45,902 bases of DNA from an uncultured Chloroflexota bacterium (lineage in GTDB: Bacteria > Chloroflexota > Chloroflexia > Chloroflexales > Roseiflexaceae). Position 1 is the stretch's first letter; each line of letters starts with the position of its first letter. The notes beneath the pieces were generated by a model, which saw only the letters and a list, made by a program, of their open reading frames with translations, was not told the DNA's origin and made no database searches. Below are positions 16,089-25,110 of this stretch, one piece after another. Made by a program: the position numbers and the translations under genes. The stretch lies in NCBI GenBank assembly GCA_937876225.1, contig CALFIC010000008.1, positions 1 through 45,902 on the forward strand, written 5' to 3'.

Positions 16089-18029
16089 ATGATACCTGCA
16101 ATTCGCCACATATGGCAACGCTACATGTACCATATTATCCTTGGCATTATCATTATTGTGGCTGCTGTTTTGCGCTGGCCAATGGTTTATTTTGCGTTGC
16201 CCTATACGCCACAACCCGACGAACCCTATGTCATCAACATGTTGTTCGACATGTTACGCACGCATTCGTGGATCCCCAACAATTTCGACCGCCCCCATTT
16301 ATCGGTCTACGTCACCTTTGTGGGGGTATGGGTGGGACAACTCTTTAGTCCCATTGATCCGGCCGTATTAGGGCGGGCCACCGACCGCATCACACTAGTC
16401 AGCTCGCCGTTTGTGCATGGACGAATTACCATGATCATCGTAGGGCTCGCCAGCATCATTGCGGCATTTTGGCATGCCCGCCAATATCAGCTTGGTTGGG
16501 CCGCCCTAGTCGCAGCTGCCTGGTTAACGGTGCTCCCATTTCACCAAGAACAAAGTGGGGTCATTACCCCCGATATCATGGTGGGACTCTTTACATTCCT
16601 CGTCATGGCAAGCTGTTGGCAGTATTCACTTACTCCTAGCGCGCGTCAATTGTGGATTGTCGCGCTTGTCTGTGGGCTTGCTACCGGCACGAAATACAAC
16701 CTCGCAGCCGCCATGCTTATCCCCGCACTGATGCAATGGCCACTCGTCCGCCAACGCGCTTGGCGCCCACTAATCACCAACATGGCGATCATTGGTGCCG
16801 GCACCATCATCGGTTTTTTCATTACCACTCCGGGAATTTTTTGGTCAATCAACGAAATTCGCGCTAATCTTGATTCACAAATGTCGCACTATAGTCGCCC
16901 AGACCCCAACTTCAAACCATGGGATTGGGTCTACTATCTTTGGTTTTTCCAACACGAAGGCTGGCTCGCAACCGGAAGCATCGCAGCCCTAACCGGCATG
17001 GTAATCGTCCTCCGCCAAAAACGCCTTGTCGACATCGGCATGGTGGTGTTTATGCTCATCCAATTAATTTTTTTCTTATCGCGTGAACGCCACTACATGC
17101 GCAATTTGATGCCGATTGTGGTGTATGGAGCATTTTATATTGCACACAGCACCCATTGGGCAGTTGATTATCTCCGCCGCTGGATTCCCGCACTCCCATT
17201 ACGCATCGTCATCGTCTGTAGTATCTTGTTTAGTCAGCCCATAATCGCCAGTATGACCCAATTTCAATTCATGCAACGCCCCTACAACCTACTCACCCTT
17301 GATGGGATTACTGCGACGCAACCACGCGGTGCTGCCCACATCTGCACCTATGAACCAATTATGGTCGCCAATACCCCGAGTTGCGACGCCATCATCACCA
17401 CCACCGATGAAATTGCACGTTGGCAGGCAGCGGGCATGCAACAGCTCGTCGTAAACCGTAGCCATTTCGCCCAATTACAAATCCCCACTCCCCTTACCCT
17501 GTTGCAATCTATCCCGAGTAGTTCATATGGCGGCAATGGCGAAGCATTCGACATCTATACCCAAGACCCAACCCAGCGACTCCGTGCCGCTGGGCAACCG
17601 GCAACGACCAGTGACGGTGTACAAATCCTTGGGATGCGCTTGGGGCGCGAAGAATCTCGGACGCGTATATCACCACTTGGCCCTAATACCCAATTATCAA
17701 CACAGGGAAGCACCCTCAACATGAACCTGTATGTGCGGGTTACTACGCCTGTCACTGAACCCAATTGGTGGCTGTTTGTCCACCTCTTTGATGCAAACGG
17801 CACCAAAATCAGCGAACGGGCAAACCCACCACGTCCTGATTACCCGATTGCCGACTGGAAGGCCGGTGAATTAATCGTCATCAACACCGATTTGCCCACA
17901 CCACCGCTCCCCGCCGGGCAATATACGATAGTGGTCGGGTTCTTCCGCCCCAGTGACGGTGCCCGCATGATTATTAGTGGCAGCGACAACGGCACGTGGC
18001 AACTCCCCATCACCATCAAAAACCCCTAA
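16089..18029 (+). CDS. GT39/ArnT-type membrane glycosyltransferase with C-terminal beta-sandwich
   Basis: This polytopic protein of 646 aa resembles the polyprenyl-phosphate-sugar-dependent mannosyltransferase family. A first membrane segment (about residues 15-32) is followed by the extracytoplasmic PQPDEP motif with Asp44/Glu45, the position of the catalytic acid in GT39/PMT enzymes. About ten further hydrophobic segments run to about residue 400. A soluble tail (about 540-646) is predicted as a beta-sandwich (GSTLNMNLYVRV, WWLFVHLFD, PAGQYTIVVGFF). The tail may bind glycan at the outer surface. Acceptor and sugar are unknown. It is a single-gene unit with a hairpin downstream. Confidence 0.8.
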   Translation: MIPAIRHIWQRYMYHIILGIIIIVAAVLRWPMVYFALPYTPQPDEPYVINMLFDMLRTHSWIPNNFDRPHLSVYVTFVGVWVGQLFSPIDPAVLGRATDRITLVSSPFVHGRITMIIVGLASIIAAFWHARQYQLGWAALVAAAWLTVLPFHQEQSGVITPDIMVGLFTFLVMASCWQYSLTPSARQLWIVALVCGLATGTKYNLAAAMLIPALMQWPLVRQRAWRPLITNMAIIGAGTIIGFFITTPGIFWSINEIRANLDSQMSHYSRPDPNFKPWDWVYYLWFFQHEGWLATGSIAALTGMVIVLRQKRLVDIGMVVFMLIQLIFFLSRERHYMRNLMPIVVYGAFYIAHSTHWAVDYLRRWIPALPLRIVIVCSILFSQPIIASMTQFQFMQRPYNLLTLDGITATQPRGAAHICTYEPIMVANTPSCDAIITTTDEIARWQAAGMQQLVVNRSHFAQLQIPTPLTLLQSIPSSSYGGNGEAFDIYTQDPTQRLRAAGQPATTSDGVQILGMRLGREESRTRISPLGPNTQLSTQGSTLNMNLYVRVTTPVTEPNWWLFVHLFDANGTKISERANPPRPDYPIADWKAGELIVINTDLPTPPLPAGQYTIVVGFFRPSDGARMIISGSDNGTWQLPITIKNP

Positions 18030-18036
18030 CCAAGAC

Positions 18037-18072
18037 AATCCCCCCACCGAAGTTAATATTCGATGGGGGATT
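18037..18072. terminator. Hairpin between GT39 gene and DUF3048 gene
   Basis: The imperfect inverted repeat pairs an AATCCCCC arm with GGGGGATT, and the inner CGAA/TTCG pairing leaves a small bulge. It lies between convergent genes. The T tract is weak, so function as terminator is inferred from position. Confidence 0.6.
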
Positions 18073-18111
18073 TGTTATGCCTAACGGGACCCTAGCTTTT
18101 GCTGCCGACGG

Positions 18112-19143
18112 TTAGTTCACACTGAGACGCGTCAATGTAGGTAGCACGGTAATCCACATTTGCCCACGCACCATGCTCACTTCGGTCACACCATCGAGAT
18201 AATAAAATCGCAACGGCGCTTCGGCACTTTCTTTGCGCCATTCGACATCAAATACTAGCCCATCTTGATAAATTACTGCTGCACCCTTGCCAATGACTTC
18301 GACATCCATACGCCCTTTGGGATCACCCATGATTCGTTGACTCGGAACTTCCATTACTATCAAATTTTTAACCGTAATCTGATTTTTGGTATTTGCATCA
18401 CGAGCAATTTTGCCATTCACCGTGCGCCCATAGCTGTTGCTCGTTGGATCATAGATCCAGGTAGCGCCCGTATAGCGATTCAAAAAATAGTAACTAACCC
18501 GTTGCCCTGTAGGACGCACCGAAACATCGCTATCATCACGATACAGATAGCCGACATCAGGGTCGGCTACCGGCACTGCGGCACCGTTGGCATCGGTTGT
18601 GGCCGCCTGGATCGTACCGACTCCTTTTTGGACAATACGCGCCGTTAGACCGTTTGCACTTGTAAATAAATTATGCGGTGCTACATTGGTGTTGGTGCGA
18701 TAAAACGGCCCACCATTACCCCGGCGCAACGCATCAATATCAATTGCTTGCGGGTTGTTGGCCATCAACGCAAGGCCTTGGGGCGAGCCACCGGCATGCA
18801 CATGCACTGCTTTGAAACCCAATGCTAATTGCCCAAAATAAAGCCGCGTGCTCCGCACCGGACCAATCGCACTCGGCGTGAAGGCATCTCCATTAAATAC
18901 CATCATGAAGCGCGTAATCCCCCCCTCAGCAAGTGCTTCAAATACCACCGCCGCATTATTAAAACCACTTTGGGGGACGGCATCGACATGGTTATCAATC
19001 ATTACCGTAATGGGATGATTAAATACTCCTCCACGTGGTAATATCGCATCGCCGCCATCAGCACGCGCAGTCCGCAAAAGTGGTACCGCGAACAATCCTA
19101 CCAAAACCAACAATCCCCACCACAATTTCACACGCGTATGCAT
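18112..19143 (-). CDS. Exported DUF3048 (YerB-like) protein
   Basis: This 343-aa exported protein belongs to the DUF3048 family, whose members include the Bacillus lipoprotein YerB; its molecular function is not established. An N-terminal hydrophobic segment (residues 7-24) ends at an Ala-rich cleavage region without a lipobox Cys. The family motifs include HPITVMIDNHVDAVPQSG, EGGITRFMMVF, IGPVRSTRLYF and VHAGGSPQGL. A C-terminal portion has GQRVSYYFLNRYTG and VEWRKESAEAPLRFY. I chose the ATG at 19143 because AAAGGAC precedes it and a minus-strand TATAAT lies about 30 nt upstream. An in-frame ATG at 19212 would put extra residues before the signal peptide. Confidence 0.85.
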   Translation of the reverse strand: MHTRVKLWWGLLVLVGLFAVPLLRTARADGGDAILPRGGVFNHPITVMIDNHVDAVPQSGFNNAAVVFEALAEGGITRFMMVFNGDAFTPSAIGPVRSTRLYFGQLALGFKAVHVHAGGSPQGLALMANNPQAIDIDALRRGNGGPFYRTNTNVAPHNLFTSANGLTARIVQKGVGTIQAATTDANGAAVPVADPDVGYLYRDDSDVSVRPTGQRVSYYFLNRYTGATWIYDPTSNSYGRTVNGKIARDANTKNQITVKNLIVMEVPSQRIMGDPKGRMDVEVIGKGAAVIYQDGLVFDVEWRKESAEAPLRFYYLDGVTEVSMVRGQMWITVLPTLTRLSVN

Positions 19144-19171
19144 ACCGTTGTCCTTTCGTACAATTACTGCC

Positions 19172-19177
19172 ATTATA
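19172..19177 (-). promoter_or_regulatory. -10 element of DUF3048 gene
   Basis: A perfect TATAAT on the minus strand lies about 29 nt before the start codon at 19143. No clear -35 is visible. Confidence 0.45.
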
Positions 19178-19262
19178 GCGACTACACAGCAGTGTGATAC
19201 ACCCATTCCCAAACGACAACCGTGGTTCCTGTTAGACTTGCATTAGATTTAACGATTTTTCA

Positions 19263-19291
19263 TTGACACCAGCAAATACAGTTTGGATAAT
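19263..19291 (+). promoter_or_regulatory. Full sigma-70-type promoter of lon
   Basis: TTGACA (19263-19268), a 17-nt spacer and GATAAT (19286-19291) form a near-consensus housekeeping promoter. The predicted start is near 19298, giving a leader of about 20 or 59 nt depending on the start codon. No CIRCE-like inverted repeat was seen. Confidence 0.75.
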
Positions 19292-19356
19292 ACCCCATGT
19301 AGTGCAGATACGGTACCATGTCCGGTTTTATAACACTACAGAAAGAGCACGTGAAT

Positions 19357-21810
19357 ATGAGTGATGATTTGACATTCATTCCCCCCGTAGATTCGCCAAA
19401 AACGCCTGTATCAGTACCAACGCACGAAGTACTTCCGCATACATTACCATTGATTAGCCTCAATGCCACGGTCGTACTTCCGTTTACGGTCATTAGTATT
19501 CCTTTGAATGACGAATTTGTGGCCGCAGCCGAAGCAAGCAAACAATACGACCGCAAGGTCATTCTCGCGATCCGCACCGCCAACAACGACGGCGACCAAA
19601 CCGAACTGGTTTCGATTGGCACCATCGCACGCATCGAACAAATCGGGCGCTTACCTGGCCCTGGTGGCAACAATGGCATCGTGGTACGCGGCCTCAGTCG
19701 CGCCGAAATCCACGAAGTCGAGGTTTTTGGGGATGTAGCTATTGCGCGTTATGTCGACATAGAAGAACCCTTCACCGTCACCCCCGAGTTCACCCAACTC
19801 AAAATGGAAGTTCATGCGGCTATCGATGCCGTCCTCGAATTGCGCTCCGAAATCCCTCAAGAAATCCGTAATTTCGTCCGCAACATCGACGACCCTCGTC
19901 AGCTCGCCGACAATACCGGCTACTCACAAGACTACACCCTCGAAGAGCGTATCACCTTGCTGACCACCATCGACGTCAGCGAGCGCCTGCTGTTCGTGCG
20001 TGATGCCTACCGCAAGCTCCTCAATTTGCTCCAAGTCCAACAACGGATTCGCCAAGAAGTCGAAGACGGCACCGCCAAACAACAACGCGAATTCTACTTA
20101 CGCCAACAATTGCGTGCCATCCAAAAGGAATTGGGCGAAGATACCGAAGAACTCGATGATATCGACGCCTTGCGCACCCGCTTGAGCGAAGCCAATCTCC
20201 CCGAGGCAGCCCGCAAAGAAGCCGACCGTGAGTTGTCGCGCTTGCAACGCATCGGCAATTCATCCCCCGAACACCAAATCATCCGCACCTACCTCGAGTG
20301 GGTGGCTGATTTGCCCTGGCACAAATTAAGTGGCAGTAGCATCGACGTCGCCCATACCCGCGCCGTCCTCGACGCCGATCATTACGGTCTCACCAAAGTC
20401 AAAGACCGCATCCTCGAATACTTAGCCGTACGCCGGCGCCGGGCCACCCAACCCGCAAATGCCGACGCAGGTGAGCGTAGCCGAGAGCCAATTTTGGCAT
20501 TGATTGGTCCTCCCGGAGTCGGCAAAACCAGCCTCGGCCAATCGATTGCCAAAGCTCTCGGGCGTAGTTTTGTACGCATGAGCCTCGGCGGCGTACGCGA
20601 CGAAGCCGAGTTGCGTGGCTTCCGGCGCACCTACATCGGCTCCGCCCCTGGGCGCATCATCCAAGAATTGCGCCGCGCTGGTGCGTCTGACCCCGTCATG
20701 CTCCTCGACGAAATCGACAAGCTGGGCAATGATTACCGCGGTGACCCGGCCTCGGCCTTGCTCGAAGTGCTCGATCCCGAACAAAACAATACCTTCACCG
20801 ACCATTACCTCAATGTGCCGTTCGACTTGAGTAATGTCTTTTTCATTGCCACCGCCAATACGGCCGACACCATCCCGATGGCGCTGCGTGACCGCCTCGA
20901 AATCATCGAGCTCAGTAGCTATGTCGAAGATGAAAAAATCGCCATCGCCAATCAACATCTCATCAACAAACAATTGCATACCAACGCCTTGCAAGCCAGT
21001 GACGTCACGGTCACCACCGAAGCCTTGCAGATGCTGGTACGCAGCTATACCCGCGAATCAGGGGTGCGTGGGCTCGAACGCCAAATCGGCAACGTGCTCC
21101 GCAAAGTGGCCCGCACCCTCGAGGAACACCCCGATACCGCGACGCCAGTGGTGATTGACACTGCTTGGCTCATCAATGCCCTCGGTCAACCACGCTTTTT
21201 CAATGAAGACCGTGAAAAAATTACCCAACCAGGCATCGCAACTGGCTTGGTCTGGACCGCCGTCGGCGGCGACATCATCTATGTCGAAGCCAATATCATG
21301 ACCGGTGGCAAAGAGCTTCGCATTACCGGTCAATTGGGTGATGTCATGCGCGAAAGCGCCGAAACAGCCTTGACCTGCATCAAAAGCCGTAGTCAAGCAC
21401 TTGGCATCTCGGACAATTTCTTTGACAGCCATGCCATCCACATTCACGTCCCCGGTGGCGCTGTCCCCAAAGATGGCCCATCTGCAGGCATTACCCTGGC
21501 ATCAGCCTTGGCATCGGCTGCCACCGGACAATTAGTGCGTGATGATATTGCCATGACCGGCGAAATCACCCTGCGCGGCCGCGTATTGCCCGTCGGCGGC
21601 ATCCGCGAAAAGTTGCTCGGTGCCTTCCGGACCGGCATCCGCACCATCGTTTTGTCGCGCCGCAATCTCATCGATGCCGACGAATTACCCGCCGATATCC
21701 GCGCCCAAATGACCATCATCCCCGTCGACACCCTCGACGAGGTATTAGCCACCGTGTTGTTGCCATTGACGACAGTAACGCCTGTTACCGCACCATTTGT
21801 GGCAGTCTAA
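19357..21810 (+). CDS. lon: ATP-dependent Lon protease
   Basis: LonA degrades misfolded and regulatory proteins in the cytoplasm. The 817-aa product has an N-terminal substrate-binding LON domain and a coiled-coil middle. The AAA+ module has Walker A GPPGVGKT (Lys about 390) and Walker B MLLDEIDK. The C-terminal peptidase domain has catalytic Ser in PKDGPSAG (about 709) and Lys in GIREKLLGA (about 752). The 43-residue Ser-Lys spacing equals that of E. coli Lon. I chose the ATG at 19357 (MSDDLTF) because GAAAGAG precedes it; an in-frame ATG at 19318 would add 13 residues. Before the catalytic loop the sequence reads HVPGGAVPKDG where HVPEGA is usual. Monocistronic, with a consensus promoter. 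Confidence 0.96.
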   Translation: MSDDLTFIPPVDSPKTPVSVPTHEVLPHTLPLISLNATVVLPFTVISIPLNDEFVAAAEASKQYDRKVILAIRTANNDGDQTELVSIGTIARIEQIGRLPGPGGNNGIVVRGLSRAEIHEVEVFGDVAIARYVDIEEPFTVTPEFTQLKMEVHAAIDAVLELRSEIPQEIRNFVRNIDDPRQLADNTGYSQDYTLEERITLLTTIDVSERLLFVRDAYRKLLNLLQVQQRIRQEVEDGTAKQQREFYLRQQLRAIQKELGEDTEELDDIDALRTRLSEANLPEAARKEADRELSRLQRIGNSSPEHQIIRTYLEWVADLPWHKLSGSSIDVAHTRAVLDADHYGLTKVKDRILEYLAVRRRRATQPANADAGERSREPILALIGPPGVGKTSLGQSIAKALGRSFVRMSLGGVRDEAELRGFRRTYIGSAPGRIIQELRRAGASDPVMLLDEIDKLGNDYRGDPASALLEVLDPEQNNTFTDHYLNVPFDLSNVFFIATANTADTIPMALRDRLEIIELSSYVEDEKIAIANQHLINKQLHTNALQASDVTVTTEALQMLVRSYTRESGVRGLERQIGNVLRKVARTLEEHPDTATPVVIDTAWLINALGQPRFFNEDREKITQPGIATGLVWTAVGGDIIYVEANIMTGGKELRITGQLGDVMRESAETALTCIKSRSQALGISDNFFDSHAIHIHVPGGAVPKDGPSAGITLASALASAATGQLVRDDIAMTGEITLRGRVLPVGGIREKLLGAFRTGIRTIVLSRRNLIDADELPADIRAQMTIIPVDTLDEVLATVLLPLTTVTPVTAPFVAV

Positions 21811-21816
21811 TCATCC

Positions 21817-21861
21817 AAAACGCGCTCGCATAGATTGCAATAATCCATGCGAGCGCGTTTT
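21817..21861. terminator. Bidirectional terminator between lon and sugar dehydrogenase gene
   Basis: A 20-bp inverted repeat with one mismatch and a 5-nt loop (arms 21817-21836 and 21842-21861) is flanked by A4 and T4, so both strands carry a short U run. It lies between convergent genes. Confidence 0.85.
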
Positions 21862-21886
21862 GGCATCTAAATCAACCCCTGCATAC

Positions 21887-23014
21887 TTACGAATCTTCGA
21901 CTAATTCGTATACCTGCCCACCATCATAATCTGCCACATAGACTCGCCCCGCACCATCGCTCCCAAACGAAGAAATTTGGATGGTTGTATCGAGCACCAT
22001 GGTTTGCCCTTGCATGCGATCATAGCGATACATTGTACCCGCACAAAAATCAGCATAAATCAAGGCCCCATCAATTGCCGGTAATGCGGGATTCGCTACA
22101 TACAACCCACCAGTAATTGAACACCGGCCCTCGGTATGGGGATAGGTCATCACCGGACCCGTCATCCCCGACGACGAGCAACTATCCCCCACTAAACAGT
22201 CATTGCCTTCACGCACATTCCAACCAAAATTCGCACCACCGAGTTGCGTGACCGAGAGTACATTGAGCTCTTCAAATCGATTTTGCCCCACATCGGCGAT
22301 AAACATTTGTGACTGCCCATCAAAGCCAAATCGCCACGGATTGCGCAACCCAATCGCCCATATTTCTGGTAACCATTCGGCTTGTACTGGTTGGCCAACC
22401 GGGATGGTATATGCCACACTTGCGTCTCGCACATCGATGCGCAATATCTTACCAAGCAATGTCCGTGGATTTTGTCCATTTTGGAGGGGATCATTCGCCG
22501 ACCCGCCATCGCCCGTCCCGATATACAGCAACCCATCTGGTCCAAACACGATATGCCCACCATTGTGATTGGCAAATGGCTGTGGGATTGCGATTACGTC
22601 TTTGATCTGGGTGATATCGGGGGTACCAGCGTTGAGTGGCATCCGCCCCACCACCGTCGCAAAATCACCGATACGGGTATAACTGACAAACAACGTGGCA
22701 CTATCTGGACTGATAGCGACGCCCAGCAATCCGCGTTCAGAGCCGTTTTGGGCAACGAGTGACTGCATATCGAGCCACACTCGGCCATCGGTAAGTGCGA
22801 CAATTCGTCCTCGTTGTTCGATGACTGCTGCACTCCCGTCCGGTAACGCAAATATCAACCCCGGTTTGGCAATCTGCGCACGCACCAATTGGAGCCGGAT
22901 ATGGGGTGGGGTTACTGTTGGAGAATGATATTCACCCGTTGGGGTTGGCAAAGTACGCTGACAGCCACTCACCAACAATAACGCTACGAGCAGAGTCAAT
23001 AAGCGGTTCATCAT
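21887..23014 (-). CDS. PQQ-type glucose/sorbosone dehydrogenase-like lipoprotein
   Basis: This 375-aa exported six-bladed propeller protein belongs to the soluble glucose dehydrogenase/sorbosone dehydrogenase family. The N-terminus is a lipoprotein signal with lipobox LVSGC (Cys18). Blade motifs include GLLGVAISPD, the FANHNGGHIVFGPDGLLYIGTGDGG block holding the catalytic His and Ca/PQQ residues, WAIGLRNPWRFGFD, and FIADVGQNRFEELN. It probably oxidises aldose sugars with PQQ at the outer face of the membrane. No PQQ biosynthesis gene is in the window. Its ATGATGA start overlaps the stop of the upstream small membrane protein by 4 nt. Confidence 0.88.
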   Translation of the reverse strand: MMNRLLTLLVALLLVSGCQRTLPTPTGEYHSPTVTPPHIRLQLVRAQIAKPGLIFALPDGSAAVIEQRGRIVALTDGRVWLDMQSLVAQNGSERGLLGVAISPDSATLFVSYTRIGDFATVVGRMPLNAGTPDITQIKDVIAIPQPFANHNGGHIVFGPDGLLYIGTGDGGSANDPLQNGQNPRTLLGKILRIDVRDASVAYTIPVGQPVQAEWLPEIWAIGLRNPWRFGFDGQSQMFIADVGQNRFEELNVLSVTQLGGANFGWNVREGNDCLVGDSCSSSGMTGPVMTYPHTEGRCSITGGLYVANPALPAIDGALIYADFCAGTMYRYDRMQGQTMVLDTTIQISSFGSDGAGRVYVADYDGGQVYELVEDS

Positions 23015-23280
23015 TCTTGGATCTGCTTGCTACGACCTGCTGATTCAGTCGGTAATTCGGGCGCTTGTACGGCAGTCAGCGTATAATCCTTGACGCCATG
23101 CCGGCGATATTCACGAATCGACCATATCAAGGCAACAACCGCAGCACCATCATCAACAAACCCAAACGGCATCGGCAATGCCACATTGTCGAGCCAAGTA
23201 AAAGGTGAGAATTCGTATGCGAGACACGCCACTGCAATCACGATACAGACGATTTTGGGTAACGGTTGTTTGGTAATCAT
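23011..23280 (-). CDS. Small DUF1232 (YkvA)-like membrane protein 1
   Basis: This 89-aa protein has one or two hydrophobic segments. The core YEFSPFTWLDNVALP...GFVDDGAAVVAL resembles the DUF1232/YkvA signature, in which a YxxSPIDLIPD-like helix is followed by a GxxDD turn. A charged EYRRHG and a cytoplasmic tail follow. Function of the family is unknown. Start codons at 23283 and 23280 are adjacent; the latter has AAGGAG at workable spacing. It overlaps the sugar-dehydrogenase lipoprotein by 4 nt, and a paralogue lies 185 nt upstream. Confidence 0.65.
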   Translation of the reverse strand: MITKQPLPKIVCIVIAVACLAYEFSPFTWLDNVALPMPFGFVDDGAAVVALIWSIREYRRHGVKDYTLTAVQAPELPTESAGRSKQIQE

Positions 23281-23414
23281 CATACTCCTTACGCCGCCAC
23301 ACGGGCAGACTCCCACACCAATACCTGGTATCGTCACACATTGAACATTCGTGGAAATGAATTATTGCACTATCATCATAGTACGTTGTGGCTATCATAT
23401 CACTACCACAACAT

Positions 23415-23449
23415 AAATCCTCTACTACGTTGATTGTAGTAGAGGATTT
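23415..23449. terminator. Hairpin between the two DUF1232-like genes
   Basis: A perfect 14-bp inverted repeat with a 7-nt loop (arms 23415-23428 and 23436-23449). It lies just after the stop of the second DUF1232-like gene on the minus strand and before the next unit. The downstream T run on that strand is short. Confidence 0.7.
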
Positions 23450-23465
23450 GTCGCATTCGTTTTAA

Positions 23466-23702
23466 TTATGACCGGGGTGGGGTTACATCACGGGGGTCAG
23501 GGTTTTTGTCGTTATGTTTGCGAAATTCATTAACTGCCCACATCAACAACATCGTCACCCCTGCTTCGTCGATGTTCCCAATGATAGGAATATTGTCGGG
23601 AATGAACTCGATGAAACCACCGGTTGGATTTGCCAAATAAATCACACTAAACACCGCTGCCAAAATAATAACCGGAATCGGGGCGGGACGTTTCACTGTC
23701 AT
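23466..23702 (-). CDS. Small DUF1232 (YkvA)-like membrane protein 2
   Basis: This 78-aa paralogue of the neighbouring small membrane protein has a hydrophobic first helix (about residues 8-25). The core NPTGGFIEFIPDNIPIIGNIDEAGVT closely follows the DUF1232 pattern. The ending AVNEFRKHND parallels SIREYRRHG of the other copy. I chose the ATG at 23702 because AAGGAAT precedes it; an in-frame upstream start at 23774 adds unrelated residues. A hairpin separates the two copies, so they may be separate transcripts. Function unknown. Confidence 0.65.
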   Translation of the reverse strand: MTVKRPAPIPVIILAAVFSVIYLANPTGGFIEFIPDNIPIIGNIDEAGVTMLLMWAVNEFRKHNDKNPDPRDVTPPRS

Positions 23703-23793
23703 GACAATATTCCTTTTCAATAAAAACGAACACAGCACAGACGTTATGGCTGTGAGATTGGTTGCACGATTCATTCGTTCGCAAAAATCACGT

Positions 23794-23799
23794 TATACT
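23794..23799 (+). promoter_or_regulatory. Candidate -10 for PIG-L gene
   Basis: TATACT lies 35 nt before the ATG at 23834. There is no TGn extension and no clear -35, so this is a weak assignment supported mainly by position at the head of a plus-strand unit. Confidence 0.35.
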
Positions 23800-23833
23800 A
23801 CATTCATACATATATTTTCAATGGAGTAGTTAC

Positions 23834-24550
23834 ATGATGGATATGGCGACACAACGAGTCATGGTGATTTTTGCGCATCCTGACGACCCCGAGTTTATGG
23901 TTGGCGGCACCATGGCCAAATGGGCTCGCGAAGGCGCGCACATTTGCTACGTATTCATCACCGATGGTAGTGCCGGTAGTAATAATCCTAGCATGCGCAA
24001 AGAAGACCTCATTGCCATGCGCCAACGCGAACAACGTGGTGCCTGCGATACTGCCGGCGTCAAAGATATTGTGTTTATGGGCTATCCCGATGGCGAATTG
24101 CAACCCACGCTCCAGCTCCGCCGCGATTTGACTCGACTCATTCGACGATTCAAACCGACTATCGTCGTCTGTGGCGATCCTACCTCGTGGTTTTATGGGA
24201 GTGGCTATATCAATCACCCCGACCATCGCGCCGCAGCCACTGCAGCCCTCGAAGCAGTTTTTCCTTCGGCCGAAACATTGCCGATTTTCCGTGAATTACT
24301 CGACGAAGGCTTACCTCCTCACAAAGTGCATCAAGTCTGGATCAACGGCCACCCCAAACCCGACACCTGGGTTGATATTAGTGCCGACCTCGAAACCAAA
24401 ATCGCCGCCTTGCGCCATCATGTCAGCCAAGTCACCGTCGGCGATGGCGACTTTATCCGCAAATGGGCTGCCGAAGAAGGTGCACAGGCCAATCTCGCCT
24501 ATGCCGAGCACTACAAAGTCATGAAGCTCGTCAACGAGGAGCAGGCATGA
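23834..24550 (+). CDS. PIG-L family deacetylase
   Basis: This 238-aa zinc-dependent N-deacetylase-like protein has the metal motif AHPDD at residues 14-18. It has a second ligand in NHPDHRA at about 127-133 and the ITDGSAGSN strand between them. Family members remove N-acetyl groups from GlcNAc-phosphatidylinositol, GlcNAc-inositol (MshB), bacillithiol precursors or chitobiose. I chose the ATG at 23834 because GGAG lies 7 nt upstream. The stop overlaps the GmhA start (ATGA). The sugar isomerase and sugar ABC genes that follow favour a substrate that is an N-acetylated sugar. Confidence 0.9.
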   Translation: MMDMATQRVMVIFAHPDDPEFMVGGTMAKWAREGAHICYVFITDGSAGSNNPSMRKEDLIAMRQREQRGACDTAGVKDIVFMGYPDGELQPTLQLRRDLTRLIRRFKPTIVVCGDPTSWFYGSGYINHPDHRAAATAALEAVFPSAETLPIFRELLDEGLPPHKVHQVWINGHPKPDTWVDISADLETKIAALRHHVSQVTVGDGDFIRKWAAEEGAQANLAYAEHYKVMKLVNEEQA

Positions 24551-25110
24551 TCACGTCGTATCGCCAACAACTTGCAGACAGTACTGCCCTCATCGTTGCC
24601 ATGCAGGCCCAAGCCGATGTAGTCGAACAAATTGCGGATGTGATTGCCCAAAATGTCCTCGCCGGACATACCTTGTTTACCTGTGGCAACGGCGGGAGTG
24701 CCGCTGATGCGGGGCATTTCGCCGAAGAACTCAGCGGACGCTACCGGGGCAATCGCCGGGCCTTACCAGCCCAATCACTCAGCATCGACGCCCTCGTCAT
24801 CACCTGTATCGCCAATGATTTCGGGTATGATGCCGTCTTTGCCCGCCAACTCGAAGCGCTTGGACGGGCAGGGGATTTGTTGTTTGTACTGAGTACGAGT
24901 GGTAATTCGGCCAGCATTTTGGCAGTACTCGACACCGCCCGCTCGAAGGGGATCACGACCATCGCCATGCTCGGCAAAGGGGGCGGTCAGGCTGCAGGGC
25001 GGGCAGATTACCAAATCATCGTGCCATCCAATGATTCGGGGCGCATCCAAGAAGCGCATATGCAAGTTATTCATTACATTTGTGAAGTTATCGAACAGCG
25101 ATGCCAATAA
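24547..25110 (+). CDS. gmhA: D-sedoheptulose-7-phosphate isomerase (SIS domain)
   Basis: This 187-aa SIS-domain protein closely follows GmhA. It has FTCGNGGSAADAGHFAEELSG with the catalytic-site His57 and Glu61, matching His61/Glu65 of E. coli. It also has the phosphosugar loop VLSTSGNSASI, and GRIQEAHMQVIHYICE with the C-terminal His. GmhA converts sedoheptulose-7-phosphate to D-glycero-D-manno-heptose-7-phosphate. Other heptose genes are absent from the window, so a related ketose/aldose isomerisation is possible. GAGGAG lies 5 nt before the ATG, and the start overlaps the PIG-L stop by 4 nt. Confidence 0.88.
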   Translation: MITSYRQQLADSTALIVAMQAQADVVEQIADVIAQNVLAGHTLFTCGNGGSAADAGHFAEELSGRYRGNRRALPAQSLSIDALVITCIANDFGYDAVFARQLEALGRAGDLLFVLSTSGNSASILAVLDTARSKGITTIAMLGKGGGQAAGRADYQIIVPSNDSGRIQEAHMQVIHYICEVIEQRCQ

